From positions 1,054,001 to 1,118,000 of the forward strand of contig NZ_JAUSZL010000002.1 of the NCBI RefSeq assembly GCF_030817535.1: a stretch of 64,000 nucleotides of DNA, in the 5' to 3' direction. The translations under genes and the position numbers were made by a program. Positions within the stretch are counted from its first letter, which is position 1; each line of letters opens with the position of its first letter. The notes under the pieces are model-generated. The model was given only the letters and a program-made list of their open reading frames with translations, searched no databases and was not told the origin of the DNA. The stretch comes from Streptomyces sp. V3I8. GTDB lineage: Bacteria > Actinomycetota > Actinomycetes > Streptomycetales > Streptomycetaceae. Below, piece after piece: positions 37,972 through 46,468 of the stretch.

Positions 37972-38427
37972 TCACCGGCGCGCTGGGCGCTCAGCTCGGT
38001 CGTGGGTCGCGCTCAGCAGGGCTCGCCAGCGCGGTAGTTCGGTGAACGGCACGACCAGGCACAGGACGGTCACCGTTGCGGCGATCCACGTCCCCCACAG
38101 TGCCCACGCAGACGCTGCCGCCGCCACCAGATGGAGCACGACCAGCAGGATGGTGACGATGCCCGGCACCGCGACGGGTGGTTCTGCGCCGGGCCGGTCG
38201 CCCGGGGTGCTGAAGACGGCGGGCAGCCCGATCAGCAGCACGACGGCGCCGATCGCCAGCGGGATGGAGTACGACCACAGGGCCCAGGGGGTGCACACCC
38301 AAGCGGTCACCTCGGCGGCCACGCGCACGCCGCCTCGGAGGTAGTCGTGCCCCGGCGGCCGTTGCGTCTTGGTCCTCACGGTGCTTGATGCCTGTGGGGT
38401 GGACGGGGAGGGATCGGTGGCGGCCAT
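37972..38427 (-). CDS. Small membrane protein (YrdB/DUF2568-like)
   Basis: 151 residues from the ATG at 38427, which follows AAGGATGAC. After a polar N-terminus there are four hydrophobic segments: GGVRVAAEVTAWVCTPWALW, SIPLAIGAVVLLIGLPAVFS, IVTILLVVLHLVAAAASAWA and WIAATVTVLCLVVPF. The pattern, with GDRPG and PVAVPG turns, matches the DUF2568 family of unknown function. Its start is 2 bp after the stop of the TetR gene, so it belongs to the same operon as the hydrolase and regulator. Confidence 0.82.
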   Translation of the reverse strand: MAATDPSPSTPQASSTVRTKTQRPPGHDYLRGGVRVAAEVTAWVCTPWALWSYSIPLAIGAVVLLIGLPAVFSTPGDRPGAEPPVAVPGIVTILLVVLHLVAAAASAWALWGTWIAATVTVLCLVVPFTELPRWRALLSATHDRAERPARR

Positions 38428-38428
38428 G

Positions 38429-39013
38429 TCATCCTTCGGAGGCGCGGTCAGGAGGGTCGGCCTCAAGGCCGGCGATCAGGGTGTCGACGAGGAAGTGGAA
38501 ACTGCGCGTGACGTCACGGGGCATCTGGAAGCCGTCGGTGCCCTCGAGGGTGACGAACCCGTGAAGCGCTGATCGCATGGCCCGCGCGGAGTCGACCACG
38601 CGCGCCTCGGGCAGGCCGAAACCGGCGAGGACGTCGAGCAGAATCTGCAACGCCTCTTCGCTGACGCGGCGGTCCTCCTCGTCACCGGCCGCCGGAGCGG
38701 GGACGGTGGCGGCATAGCGGCCGGGATGCTTCAGGGCCCAGTGGCGATAACTGTCGGCGAACGCCCGGACCGCGTCCGGACCGGAGCGGCCGACGGACTC
38801 CCGGGCCAGCTGATGGGCGAATTCGCGCTTGGCCTGGACGGAGATGCCGTGCCGCAGTTCGTGCAGGGAGGCGACGTGCTTGTACAGGGACGGCGGCCGT
38901 ACGCCGAGTCTGTTGGCCAGCAGACCCATGGTCAGGCCCGCCAGACCGACCTCGTCGGCGAGCTCCGCTCCCGCCGCGACGACGGCTTTTGTATCAAGAC
39001 CTGCCCTAGGCAC
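38429..39013 (-). CDS. TetR-family regulator with WHG-type C-terminal domain
   Basis: 194 residues. The HTH reads ADEVGLAGLTMGLLANRLGV then RPPSLYKHVASLHELRHGIS, typical of TetR. The C-terminal half has RAMRSALHGFVTLEGTDGF, the WHG-domain signature. Its start overlaps the end of the alpha/beta hydrolase gene by 8 bp. The two TAGCT-N3-AGCTA palindromes before that hydrolase gene are the probable binding sites, giving an autoregulated operon of hydrolase, repressor and membrane protein. Confidence 0.92.
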   Translation of the reverse strand: MPRAGLDTKAVVAAGAELADEVGLAGLTMGLLANRLGVRPPSLYKHVASLHELRHGISVQAKREFAHQLARESVGRSGPDAVRAFADSYRHWALKHPGRYAATVPAPAAGDEEDRRVSEEALQILLDVLAGFGLPEARVVDSARAMRSALHGFVTLEGTDGFQMPRDVTRSFHFLVDTLIAGLEADPPDRASEG

Positions 39014-39842
39014 GGGCGTGTGCTTCCAGGAAGGCCAGCACCAGGGACACCGTCTCCTCGGGGTACTGGTCGTGCGGGTAGTGGCCGGCCCCCTCGACCA
39101 TCACGAGCTCTCCGACACCGGCCGGCATCGCGGCCACGATCGCCTCGCCCTCGGCGCGCGGATCGACCCAGTCGGGGTCCAGCGAACCCATCACGATCAG
39201 GGCAGGGCACCCTACGTTGCCCAACTGGGCGCCGGCGTCGGTCGGCGCCGACTGCCCCATCTTCTTCAACGCCCCCATCCGGCCCGGCTCGCCCAGCATC
39301 GCCCGGATGCCGGCCAGCCGGTCGGCCCAGTCGGCCGGCTTGCGGCCCGGGTAGGCGTGGTCGAGATAGCGGGACCACAGTCCCACGCTGCCGAACAGGG
39401 CGGCGCCGAGCAGCCGGAAGGCACCCTTGCGGTAATTCTTCGAGCGGAAGTCGCCGAGCTTGATCGACTGCGCGCGAGTGAAGGGGCCCAGCTCGATGAT
39501 GCCCCTGACCAGCGCGGAATCCTGGGCCGCCGCGATGGTGGCGGCGCCGCCGGAGATCGAGTGGCCGACCAGGACGGCCGGGCCGCCGTCGATGTGGCGG
39601 ATCACCGCGAGCAGATCGCCCGCGATGTCGGTGCGCGAGTAGGAAGGCCATTGCGCGCTCGACTCGCCACAGCCCCGCAGGTCGACCGCGGCCACTCGAT
39701 ACCCCGCCGCCACCAGACGCGGCACGACGAACCTGTACGCCGCACGACTGTCCCCTATGCCGTGGGCCAGGACGACCAGCGGGCCCTCCCCAGCGGCCTC
39801 ATAAGCGATGGTGCCGCCCGGGACGGAGACAAACTCAGTCAT
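39006..39842 (-). CDS. Alpha/beta-fold hydrolase
   Basis: 278 residues. The nucleophile elbow is GHSISGG (near residue 94) in VLVGHSISGGAATIAAA, the oxyanion region is LAHGIGDSRAAYRFV, the acid lies in VMGSLDPDWVDPRAEGEAIV and the His in EGAGHYPHDQYPEE, a complete triad. It most resembles epoxide hydrolase/haloperoxidase-like esterases; substrate unknown. First gene of an operon with the TetR regulator (8-bp overlap) and DUF2568 protein, directly downstream of two operator palindromes. Confidence 0.9.
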   Translation of the reverse strand: MTEFVSVPGGTIAYEAAGEGPLVVLAHGIGDSRAAYRFVVPRLVAAGYRVAAVDLRGCGESSAQWPSYSRTDIAGDLLAVIRHIDGGPAVLVGHSISGGAATIAAAQDSALVRGIIELGPFTRAQSIKLGDFRSKNYRKGAFRLLGAALFGSVGLWSRYLDHAYPGRKPADWADRLAGIRAMLGEPGRMGALKKMGQSAPTDAGAQLGNVGCPALIVMGSLDPDWVDPRAEGEAIVAAMPAGVGELVMVEGAGHYPHDQYPEETVSLVLAFLEAHARA

Positions 39843-39868
39843 GACATCTCCCTGCTCGTTAAGTGCAA

Positions 39869-39901
39869 TAGCTACAAGCTAATGCGACTAGCTAGAAGCT
39901 A
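39869..39901. promoter_or_regulatory. Twin TetR-type palindromes TAGCT-N3-AGCTA
   Basis: TAGCTACAAGCTA at 39869-39881 and TAGCTAGAAGCTA at 39889-39901 share identical 5-bp arms and are centred 20 bp apart, two helical turns on the same face. They lie 27-59 bp upstream of the hydrolase start, over the expected promoter. Confidence 0.85.
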
Positions 39902-39904
39902 ATC

Positions 39905-41194
39905 GTGATAGCCGCGAGTGTCAACTCTGTCCGGGCGTCAGGTGAGGGCGAGGGGGAAGGTCCAGCTCAGTTCAGGGTGGAGCGGCAGGGGAACGAGCCG
40001 ACGCGCAGCCCGGCCGGGCCCGCATCGTCGTCACGTCGTCGCCCTCGGCCACGGGCATCAGCGGGGGGGGTGGGGGCGATGCGGGAGATCCACCGACCGG
40101 ATTCGCAGGCGCGGGCGCGGCGGTTGGACCGAAGGGCCACCTCGTTCGTCCACGTGTCGTCCGGTGCCCGGTGCCCGGTGCGGGTAGAGGTCGACCGCGC
40201 CCTTCTGTGGGTGTACCGCCGGGCAGACATGGCTCGTGTCGGTGTCGACGAAGGGTGCGTGGACGGGCGGCTTGCCGGCCAGTTGATGGCGTTCGCCCTG
40301 GTGGAAGCGCTCTTCCAAGACGCGTACCTCATGGGGCGGGACGCGGCGCAGTCCGGTTTTGTAACCGCTGACGGCGGGGCCTGGGCGTAAACGGCTTTGA
40401 TACGGCGGTCGGTGGCCCCTCGCCGGTCCGCGATCTGCTGGTAGGGGTCGATGTCCTGGCGCGGTGTGCCGCCGCTGTCGCCGAAGTCGCGATGGCCGTG
40501 GAGGAGAACCGCGTAGCCGGCCTCGCCGAAGCGGCGGGCTGTGCGCTCGATGCCGTGAGGGCGGGTGCCGCCGAAACCGTGGGCCATGGTGATGGCGGAC
40601 GACGGTCTTTCGGTGCTCTCGGGAAGAAACAGCCAGGCGGTTTGGCTGTCACCGGACCGATCGCATCGGGAGGGCCTGCGCGGTGGGGTGCATCACCAGG
40701 AAGTCTGCGGGTCCTGCTTCGTCGCGCGCCATGATGTCCGCGACGCCGACCGGCGCCGGCTCGATCAAGTCGGCACGGCCGGTGGCCCGGCGCACCCGGG
40801 CGAGCGCCAGGACGATGCCGGGCGTGCCGTGCCAGATGGGGTGCAGACGGGCGTCGGTGCCCGGGCGGTGGGCCCGCCGGACGCCGGCCGGGGTGTGCTC
40901 CGCGGTGTGCGGGTACCGCTCCAGGGCGGGGACGGCCGGTTCGGCGGCGCCGCGTCACTCGCGCAGAGCCGTGATCCGCTGCCGCAGCGCCACGAGCGGA
41001 TGAGCGGATGAGCGGGAGGGAGGTCCGGGACGTTGGCGGTGGCTATCGCCTTTCCGGCGTGGTCGCCGCTCGCAACGGCCGGGGCGGTCAGCGACCGTGC
41101 CGTTCCCGCGCACGGGGTCGAACCCAGCCAGGCCGCGTCGGCCACGCGCATCGGTGACCGCAGCCGCCCCCAGGGGGTTCGGGCACGGGGAGCG
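39905..41194. other. Decayed region with gene fragments
   Basis: About 1.3 kb without an intact gene. It contains the alpha/beta hydrolase fragment listed separately. A minus-strand stretch from about 40958 to 40649 reads ERYPHTAEHTPAGVRRAHR, then LHPIWHGTPGIVLALARVRR, then GVADIMARDEAGPADFLVMH; it is protein-like but lacks a start and follows a TGA that interrupts ALRQRITALRE. These look like pieces of several lost genes. Confidence 0.55.
40402..40690 (-). pseudogene. Alpha/beta hydrolase N-terminal fragment
   Basis: A single frame codes TAWLFLPESTERPSSAITMA, HGFGGTRPHGIERTARRFGE, AGYAVLLHGHRDFGDSGGTP and RQDIDPYQQIADRRG, the first third of a dienelactone-hydrolase-like alpha/beta hydrolase including the oxyanion HGFGG. 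The nucleophile elbow and all later parts are missing and the frame then runs into unrelated sequence. A start could be the ATG at 40587, but that lies inside the domain. Confidence 0.7.
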
Positions 41195-42025
41195 TCACCA
41201 GAGGCTTGCTTCCGGCCGTGCGGCGGCCGCGGCCGTGGCGGCCGAAGCCAGTGGGTCGCGGACCGGGCGGCCGAGGAGATCGGCGAGATCGGGAGCGGTG
41301 CCGTCCAGGAAGCCGTGCCGGACGGCCGAGGCGATCGACACGAGCATGGGCGGCTGGAACGGCAGCAGCCCCGGGCTCTCGTCCAGGAGCCTGCGCCGGT
41401 ACTCCCCCAGGCCGATGGTGCGGTGCGCAACCCCCAGCCTGTCAGCCAGCTGACCCGCCGTGATCGGCGTGCCGACCAACTCATGGACCCGGCCGCGGTG
41501 TCGGGCCGGGTTCGCCGCGACGGCAGCCGCGGCGTCGGCGAGGTCCTCCCGCGCGACCGCCGCCAGGGCGCCGTCCCCGAAGGCGGACTCCACCCCCTCG
41601 CCGGCCCATGTCAGCAGGCCGCCGAAGAGTTCGGCGTACAAGCCGTTGCGCAGGATCGTCCAGTGAAGTCCGCTCGCCCGGATCAGGCGCTCGGTGGCCC
41701 GATGCGCCAGCGCGAACCCGAGATGGTCACCGGCCGTGGTCAGGCTCGTGTAGACGACGTGGTCGACACCGTCGCGCACGGCGGCGTCCAGGACCGCCGC
41801 GTGCCGTCCGACGACCTGATCGTCCTCCGCGTACCCGGCGGAGATCAGCACCAGGGTCGACACCCCGGCGAGGTCGAGGCTCGTGCGGTCGTCGAAGTCG
41901 AGGTGTCTCGTCCCCGGCCCCGGCGTGCGGCTGCCGCCCGTCGCGGCGACGCCACCGGCACGCAGCGCCGCCAGGGTGGCCGAGCCGAGGTTCCCGTTGG
42001 TTCCCGTCACCAAGATCATGCCCAT
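41195..42025 (-). CDS. NmrA-like NAD(P)-binding protein, putative quinone reductase (QorB-like)
   Basis: 276 residues. The ATG at 42025 follows GGAGGACTGTG. The Rossmann motif ILVTGTNGNLGSATLAALRA (GxxGxxG) starts at residue 3, and DRTSLDLAGVSTLVLISAGY, VDHVVYTSLTTAGDHLG and LHWTILRNGLYAELFGG are typical of the atypical SDR/NmrA group that includes E. coli QorB. Divergent from an HxlR regulator, the arrangement known for quinone-responsive QorR/Qor systems, so reduction of quinones is a reasonable inference. Confidence 0.88.
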   Translation of the reverse strand: MGMILVTGTNGNLGSATLAALRAGGVAATGGSRTPGPGTRHLDFDDRTSLDLAGVSTLVLISAGYAEDDQVVGRHAAVLDAAVRDGVDHVVYTSLTTAGDHLGFALAHRATERLIRASGLHWTILRNGLYAELFGGLLTWAGEGVESAFGDGALAAVAREDLADAAAAVAANPARHRGRVHELVGTPITAGQLADRLGVAHRTIGLGEYRRRLLDESPGLLPFQPPMLVSIASAVRHGFLDGTAPDLADLLGRPVRDPLASAATAAAAARPEASLW

Positions 42026-42106
42026 CACAGTCCTCCGTCGTGGTTCTCGTCGGTCACTACGCTTGATCCTTGATCGCACGCCCACCGGCCACAAGAAGGC
42101 AGTTCG
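42026..42106. promoter_or_regulatory. Divergent promoter with CTTGATC tandem repeat
   Basis: Between the NmrA-like and HxlR genes, CTTGATC occurs twice back to back at 42062-42068 and 42069-42075. In an 80-bp divergent gap this direct repeat is the most likely regulator contact, though HxlR sites are often poorly conserved. Confidence 0.45.
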
Positions 42107-42526
42107 ATGTCACTCACGCACACCGCGGTAACCACCCCCGCCGCTCTCGACCCCTGTGGCCTCGAAGAGCACCCCGACTGCGGCATACGTGACGTGCTGG
42201 ACCGCATCGGCGACAAGTGGTCGGTGCTGGTGATCGTCGAACTCGCGGGCGGGCCACGGCGCTTCCGGGAGCTGCAGCGCGCCGTCGAGGGCATCTCCCA
42301 GCGCATGCTCACCCTCACCGTCCGCAGGCTCGAACGGGACGGCCTCGTGCTGCGCACCGTCTATCCGACGGTCCCGGCCCAGGTCGACTACCGCCTGACC
42401 GGGACAGGAGCCGACCTGACGCACCTGGTCAAGGCGCTCGCCGACTGGTCCCTCGCGCACCGTGCCGACATCGCCGAAGCACGGCAGTCGTACGACCGGA
42501 TCCACCCCGACCACGACATCCGCTGA
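42107..42526 (+). CDS. HxlR-family transcriptional regulator
   Basis: 139 residues. The HxlR winged helix is complete: CGIRDVLDRIGDKWSVLVIV, ELAGGPRRFRELQRAVEGIS, QRMLTLTVRRLERDGLVLR and the wing TVYPTVPAQVDYRLTGTGAD. Cys17 and Cys25 (DPCGLEEHPDCG) lie before the domain; redox-sensing HxlR proteins such as QorR and HypR use an N-terminal Cys. The gene is divergent from the NmrA-like quinone-reductase candidate and likely controls it in response to electrophiles. Confidence 0.93.
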   Translation: MSLTHTAVTTPAALDPCGLEEHPDCGIRDVLDRIGDKWSVLVIVELAGGPRRFRELQRAVEGISQRMLTLTVRRLERDGLVLRTVYPTVPAQVDYRLTGTGADLTHLVKALADWSLAHRADIAEARQSYDRIHPDHDIR

Positions 42527-43156
42527 CGCGGGGCGCCGTCACCGGGACGCGGCGGGGCGGCGGGGCGGCGGGGCGCACCTCCAGGTGCCGACGCGAGGGC
42601 GTCGTCCCGCGATGTGGGGGTCCCGCCCTGCGGCCGGTCGGGGTGGCGGAGGATCCCGGTGCGCGGCGGGGCGCCGCCCGGGAGACCGATCTCGTCGGCG
42701 ATGGTCAGGGCCCGGACCCGGGCCCTGGTCCAGGCGGCGCGGGCGGCGTCCGGGTCCGCCGCGGCGTGGTGGGCGTGGCCGAGGGTCTCTCGGTGATCAC
42801 CGCGGTCCGCGGAGATTCTGCCGAGGTGTTTGTGGATCCGGGTCCGGGCGGTGTGGTCGCCGAACTCCTCGGTCAGGTCCACGCCACGGCCGCCGCGCCG
42901 CCGACGGTCCCGGGCGGCCGGGCCCCGCAGTCAGCCGCGCATGCACGGCCCGGCTCAATCACGGAAGCGCCGCATCCTTGGATCCCGCTCGAAACACCGA
43001 TCACCCGCGCTCGGGCGAAAGGACGCCCTCGTACCTGCAGGATGGCCGGCCGGGGACTTGGCCGACGTCCGGGAGCGGGCGGCAGGTCGGGGAGTGAGCG
43101 GCCCGGTCACCGGGTGGGGCCCGGTCACCAGGTGACGGAACGCGGGGTGGTGGGAG
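42527..43156. other. Interval with a decayed repeat-protein tail
   Basis: 630 bp without an intact gene. The minus strand at about 42570-42882 codes EEFGDHTARTRIHKHLGRIS, ADRGDHRETLGHAHHA and DAARAAWTRARVRALTIADE, which resembles the C-terminal TPR of AfsR-like regulators. It has no upstream part and runs into antisense of the HxlR gene, so it is a fragment at best. The remainder shows nothing. Confidence 0.5.
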
Positions 43157-43576
43157 TCAGTCGGTGGGGTTGAGGCCGAGGGCGATGTCGAGGAGGGTGC
43201 CGAGCTGGTCGAGCTGGTCGGGGGTGAGGGCACTGAACGAGGTCGCGGTGAGGGCGTCGAGCGCGGTCCGGCCCTCGGCCAGCAGCCGTGCGCCTTCCTC
43301 GGTGAGCCGGTGGCGGACGGCACGCCCGGGGCCCGGTACCCGTTCGATCAGGCCGCGGTCGGCCATGCGGGTGGCCAGCGATCCGAAGGACTGATCGGTC
43401 TGGAAGGTCAGCACGGCCAGGTCGTGCAGCGAGGCGTCGGGCTTGGCGTGCAGGTGCCGCAGGGTGTCCCACTGGACCAGCGACAGGCCGAGCGGAGCCA
43501 GCGCCTGGCTGGCGGCGCGGTGGTGGCGGTGCTGGAGACGCTTGACGGCCAGGCCGACTTCGGAGGGTTTGCGCAT
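43157..43576 (-). CDS. MarR-family transcriptional regulator
   Basis: 139 residues. Winged-helix features: GLSLVQWDTLRHLHAKPDAS, DLAVLTFQTDQSFGSLATRM, ADRGLIERVPGPGRAVRHRL and TEEGARLLAEG, followed by the C-terminal dimer helices. It is divergent from the alpha/beta hydrolase and metallo-hydrolase genes across 89 bp that contain a 22-bp perfect palindrome, the obvious operator. Ligand unknown. Confidence 0.93.
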   Translation of the reverse strand: MRKPSEVGLAVKRLQHRHHRAASQALAPLGLSLVQWDTLRHLHAKPDASLHDLAVLTFQTDQSFGSLATRMADRGLIERVPGPGRAVRHRLTEEGARLLAEGRTALDALTATSFSALTPDQLDQLGTLLDIALGLNPTD

Positions 43577-43604
43577 GGCCCAAGTCTACGTCCAATCCAA
43601 GGTT

Positions 43605-43649
43605 GCTTAGATACGAGACTTGATCTAAGCTTCCTTATATAAGGAAGCT
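43605..43649. promoter_or_regulatory. MarR operators: 22-bp perfect palindrome plus an 8-bp inverted repeat
   Basis: Positions 43628-43649 form a perfect 22-bp palindrome with core CTTCCTTATATAAGGAAG. It overlaps a second inverted repeat, GCTTAGAT at 43605-43612 and ATCTAAGC at 43623-43630, sharing AGC. Being AT-rich and between divergent genes, the block should cover both promoters and bind the MarR dimer at two sites. Confidence 0.85.
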
Positions 43650-43665
43650 GACCAACCGAGAAGAT

Positions 43666-44478
43666 GTGAAGACGATGAGCGCCCCCGTTCCCGCAGGTTC
43701 CCTCCGTCCCACCCGCACCTGCGGCTACACCGTCGCGTCCCCCACCGGGCCGGTCGAGGTGACCGTCCAGGACCGCGACCGCACCCGCCCCTTCCTGCTC
43801 CTGCACGGCGGCGGCGGCATCCCCACCATGACCGGCTTCGCCGATCTGCTCACCGAGCGCGCCCACGCCCGGGTGCTGCTGCCGACCCACCCCGGATTCG
43901 GCGGCACCCCCAAGGCCGACGGCCTCACCGACGTCACCGCGCTGGCCCGCGCATACGTCGCGCTGCTGGAGGAGCTGGACCTCACCGACGTCACCGTTGT
44001 CGGCAACTCCTTCGGCGGCTGGCTCGCCGCCGAGATCGCCCTGCAGGAGAGCCCGCGCGTCAGCGGCGCCGTCATCGTCGACGGCATCGGCATCGAGGTG
44101 GACGGCCACCCCGTCACCAGCCTCGCCGGCATGACACCGCAGCAGATCAGCACCCACTCCTTCCACGACCCGCGCAAGGCACCCGTTCCGCCCGCCGGCC
44201 AGGCCGGACCGAGCCCCGACCTCCAGGCCCTGATCGGCTACACGGGCCCCACGATGTCCGACCCGACGCTCATCGACCGGCTGGCCGACCTCCACCTGCC
44301 CGTCCACGTCATCTGGGGCGAGAGCGACGGCATCGTCACCCCCGACTACGGCCGCGCCTACGCCGCCGCCATCCCCTACGCCGCCTTCACCCTGCTGCCC
44401 CGCACCGGCCACCTCCCGCAGGTGGAGACCCCCGAGGAACTCCTCGGCGCCATCCTCGACATCGATCTCGGCGCCTGA
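43666..44478 (+). CDS. Alpha/beta-fold hydrolase
   Basis: 270 residues from the GTG at 43666; the ATG at 43675 is equally possible. Oxyanion region FLLLHGGGGIPTMTGF, nucleophile elbow VVGNSFGGWLAAEIAL with GNSFGG (Ser near residue 118), acid in VIWGESDGIVTPDYGRA and His in PRTGHLPQVETPEE complete the triad. It resembles C-C bond hydrolases and lactonases. The AT-rich operator block lies directly upstream and a metallo-hydrolase gene follows 45 bp later, so the MarR protein probably controls both. Confidence 0.9.
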   Translation: MKTMSAPVPAGSLRPTRTCGYTVASPTGPVEVTVQDRDRTRPFLLLHGGGGIPTMTGFADLLTERAHARVLLPTHPGFGGTPKADGLTDVTALARAYVALLEELDLTDVTVVGNSFGGWLAAEIALQESPRVSGAVIVDGIGIEVDGHPVTSLAGMTPQQISTHSFHDPRKAPVPPAGQAGPSPDLQALIGYTGPTMSDPTLIDRLADLHLPVHVIWGESDGIVTPDYGRAYAAAIPYAAFTLLPRTGHLPQVETPEELLGAILDIDLGA

Positions 44479-44523
44479 CCCACCCGGACAACCGGCCACC
44501 CCCCAAAAAAAGCAGGAGAAACC

Positions 44524-45279
44524 ATGAACACCCCCCTTGCCGTGACCCGGATCGGGCACGCCTGCCAGCTGATCGAGATCGGCGAGACCCGGATCCTCAC
44601 CGACCCCTGGTTCACCGAGACCGCCACCTACCACCCGGGCGAACAGCTCGCCACGACCGTCGCCGGCCTCGGCCGGATCGACGCCGTCGTCGTCAGCCAC
44701 GAGCACTACGACCACTGCGACCTCGACGCCCTGCTCGACGGCGGCTTCGACCTCTCCGTCCCGCTGATCGGCCCGGGCACCGTCGCAGCCATCGCCCGCG
44801 ACAAGGGCTTCCGTGACGTCCGTGCCATCGAGGCATGGGAGGCGACGACCGTCGGCCCCCTGGTGGTAACCGCGACCCCCGGCGAGCACGGCGTCCACGA
44901 GGTGACCTTCGTCCTCCAGGCCGAAGGCCGCACCGTCTTCTTCGGCGGCGACTCGCTTCGCGTCCCCGAACTCGACACCATCCCCGACCGGATCGGCCCC
45001 GTCGACCTCACCATCCTGCCGACCAACGGCCTGTGCGTCCGCCCGGCCGACATGCGGCAGTTCGTCATGGACGCCGAACAAGCCGCCGGCCTGACCGCGG
45101 TGCTGCGCCCCACCCTGGCGATCCCGCACCACTACTCCTTCCACAGCGGCCGCCTCGGCGACCGGATGATGACCAAGACCGACTCCGACCCCCGCCACTA
45201 CGCCGACGCCGTCGCCCGCCTCGCCCCCGACATCGAGGTCCGCATCGTCCTCACCGGCGAGCGCGTACAGGTCCGCTGA
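44524..45279 (+). CDS. MBL-fold metallo-hydrolase (UlaG-like)
   Basis: 251 residues, ATG after AGCAGGAGAAACC. It starts VTRIGHACQLIEIGETRILT then DPWF, has VVVSHEHYDHCDLDALLD (HxHxDH variant HEHYDHCD), TATPGEHG, FFGGDSLRV with the bridging Asp, and a late LAIPHHYSFH. This is the UlaG/YtnP-like branch that includes lactonases and phosphoesterases. Co-transcribed with the preceding alpha/beta hydrolase; both would suit breakdown of a lactone or ester that the MarR protein senses. Confidence 0.9.
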   Translation: MNTPLAVTRIGHACQLIEIGETRILTDPWFTETATYHPGEQLATTVAGLGRIDAVVVSHEHYDHCDLDALLDGGFDLSVPLIGPGTVAAIARDKGFRDVRAIEAWEATTVGPLVVTATPGEHGVHEVTFVLQAEGRTVFFGGDSLRVPELDTIPDRIGPVDLTILPTNGLCVRPADMRQFVMDAEQAAGLTAVLRPTLAIPHHYSFHSGRLGDRMMTKTDSDPRHYADAVARLAPDIEVRIVLTGERVQVR

Positions 45280-45844
45280 GCCCCGACGAGCAGCACCTGC
45301 CCATGCTCCCGGCCGACCTGTCGGCCGGGAGCAGCCCATGATCGCCAACGTCCGTGCGCCGCCCGGAGCTGAGTGAGTGGCTCCACCGCCGGTCACGACC
45401 GCCGGTTACGACTGGGGCGGCGCACGGCGCTGCGGGCCCTCGCCTCAGCGCCGCCCATCACCTGGGTCACCGCGGATTCCGCCTACGGACTGGACAAGGC
45501 GGGACCCGGCACCGCACGAGCCGCTGCTTGTGGCCGTTGCCGACTGGACCGCGGCGCGCAACGGCGGCAGCGCGCTCACCTCACACCGGATGAGTCAGAG
45601 GCTGGGCAACCTCGGGTTCCAGGACCTACGCCAGATCCCCACGGTGTCCGGCGGCCCGGTACCCGTGGCCGGCCGCCGTGACAACCACGGTCGCGCCGCT
45701 CGATCGTGAAGCGCCGGCTTCGAGACCCGCCCTTCACCTGAAGTCACCAGGCGGTCTCCGCCGACCTGCAAGGGCGAGCCCCTACCGAACGAGTCCGGCC
45801 GGGAGAATTCACCTCGTCCGGACGCACGGGGTAGGAAGACATCC
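45280..45844. other. Interval with an IS701-type transposase remnant
   Basis: 565 bp. At 45421-45489 the plus strand reads RTALRALASAPPITWVTADS AYG, of which ITWVTADSAYG matches the second catalytic-Asp block of IS701-family transposases. Sequence after it (PLLVAVADWTAARNGGSALT in another frame) may be a further piece. No intact gene; the last 60 bp carry the promoter and ribosome site of the next gene. Confidence 0.6.
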
Positions 45845-46468
45845 ATGACCGAACCGTCCCCCACTGCCACCCAGCACGCGTTCATCGCCCTCGCGCCGCC
45901 CGACGACGCGAAGAACGAGCTGGCGCACGCGCTGAGCCCGGCCTACGCCGCCTGTCCCGACCTGCGCTGGAACCGCATCGAGGACTGGCACATCACCCTG
46001 GCCTTCCTCGGCGAGCTGCCGGTACAGGCCGTCCGGCGGCTTCGTTCCCCCCTCGCCGACCTGGCCGCCGCCCGCCCCTCGCTCGAACTGGCACTCCGCG
46101 GTGGCGGTCACTTCGACGAGCGAGTGCTGTGGAGCGGCATCGAGGGCGATCTCGACCAACTGCACGAGCTGGCCGAAGCGGTACGGGCGCGGGTCAGGGA
46201 CTGCGACGTCGCCTTCGCCGAACGTCCGCTGCGTCCCCACCTCACGCTGGCCCGCGCCCGCCGCTACGACAACGCGTCCGTGACTGCGGCGGCCGCCTGC
46301 CTCGACGGCTTCACCGGACGCCCCTGGCAGACCGAACGCCTCCACCTGGTCGGCAGCACGGTGAGCGGCCACCCAGGCCCGCGGCGCTATCAGGACATCG
46401 ACGCATGGAGCTTCGCCACGGAGTCAAAGGCATCCCGGCCCGAAACCGCCACGGACTGCTGTGCATGA
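45845..46468 (+). CDS. thpR: RNA 2',3'-cyclic phosphodiesterase (2'-5' RNA ligase family)
   Basis: 207 residues. The two HxTx motifs of the 2H phosphoesterase fold are present: DWHITLAFLGE (near residue 50) and RPHLTLARARR (near residue 132), with the surrounding FIALAPPDDAKNELAHAL and LHLVGSTVSGHPGPRRYQDI. The enzyme opens RNA 2',3'-cyclic phosphates in the cytoplasm and takes part in RNA repair or turnover. The last 20 residues (SKASRPETATDCCA) are a variable tail. Monocistronic. Confidence 0.93.
   Translation: MTEPSPTATQHAFIALAPPDDAKNELAHALSPAYAACPDLRWNRIEDWHITLAFLGELPVQAVRRLRSPLADLAAARPSLELALRGGGHFDERVLWSGIEGDLDQLHELAEAVRARVRDCDVAFAERPLRPHLTLARARRYDNASVTAAAACLDGFTGRPWQTERLHLVGSTVSGHPGPRRYQDIDAWSFATESKASRPETATDCCA

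Noticed and set aside
42388..42882. A 164-residue minus-strand gene beside HxlR
   Set aside because: Half of it is antisense to the HxlR gene and it lacks an N-terminal part; only a decayed TPR-like tail is credible.
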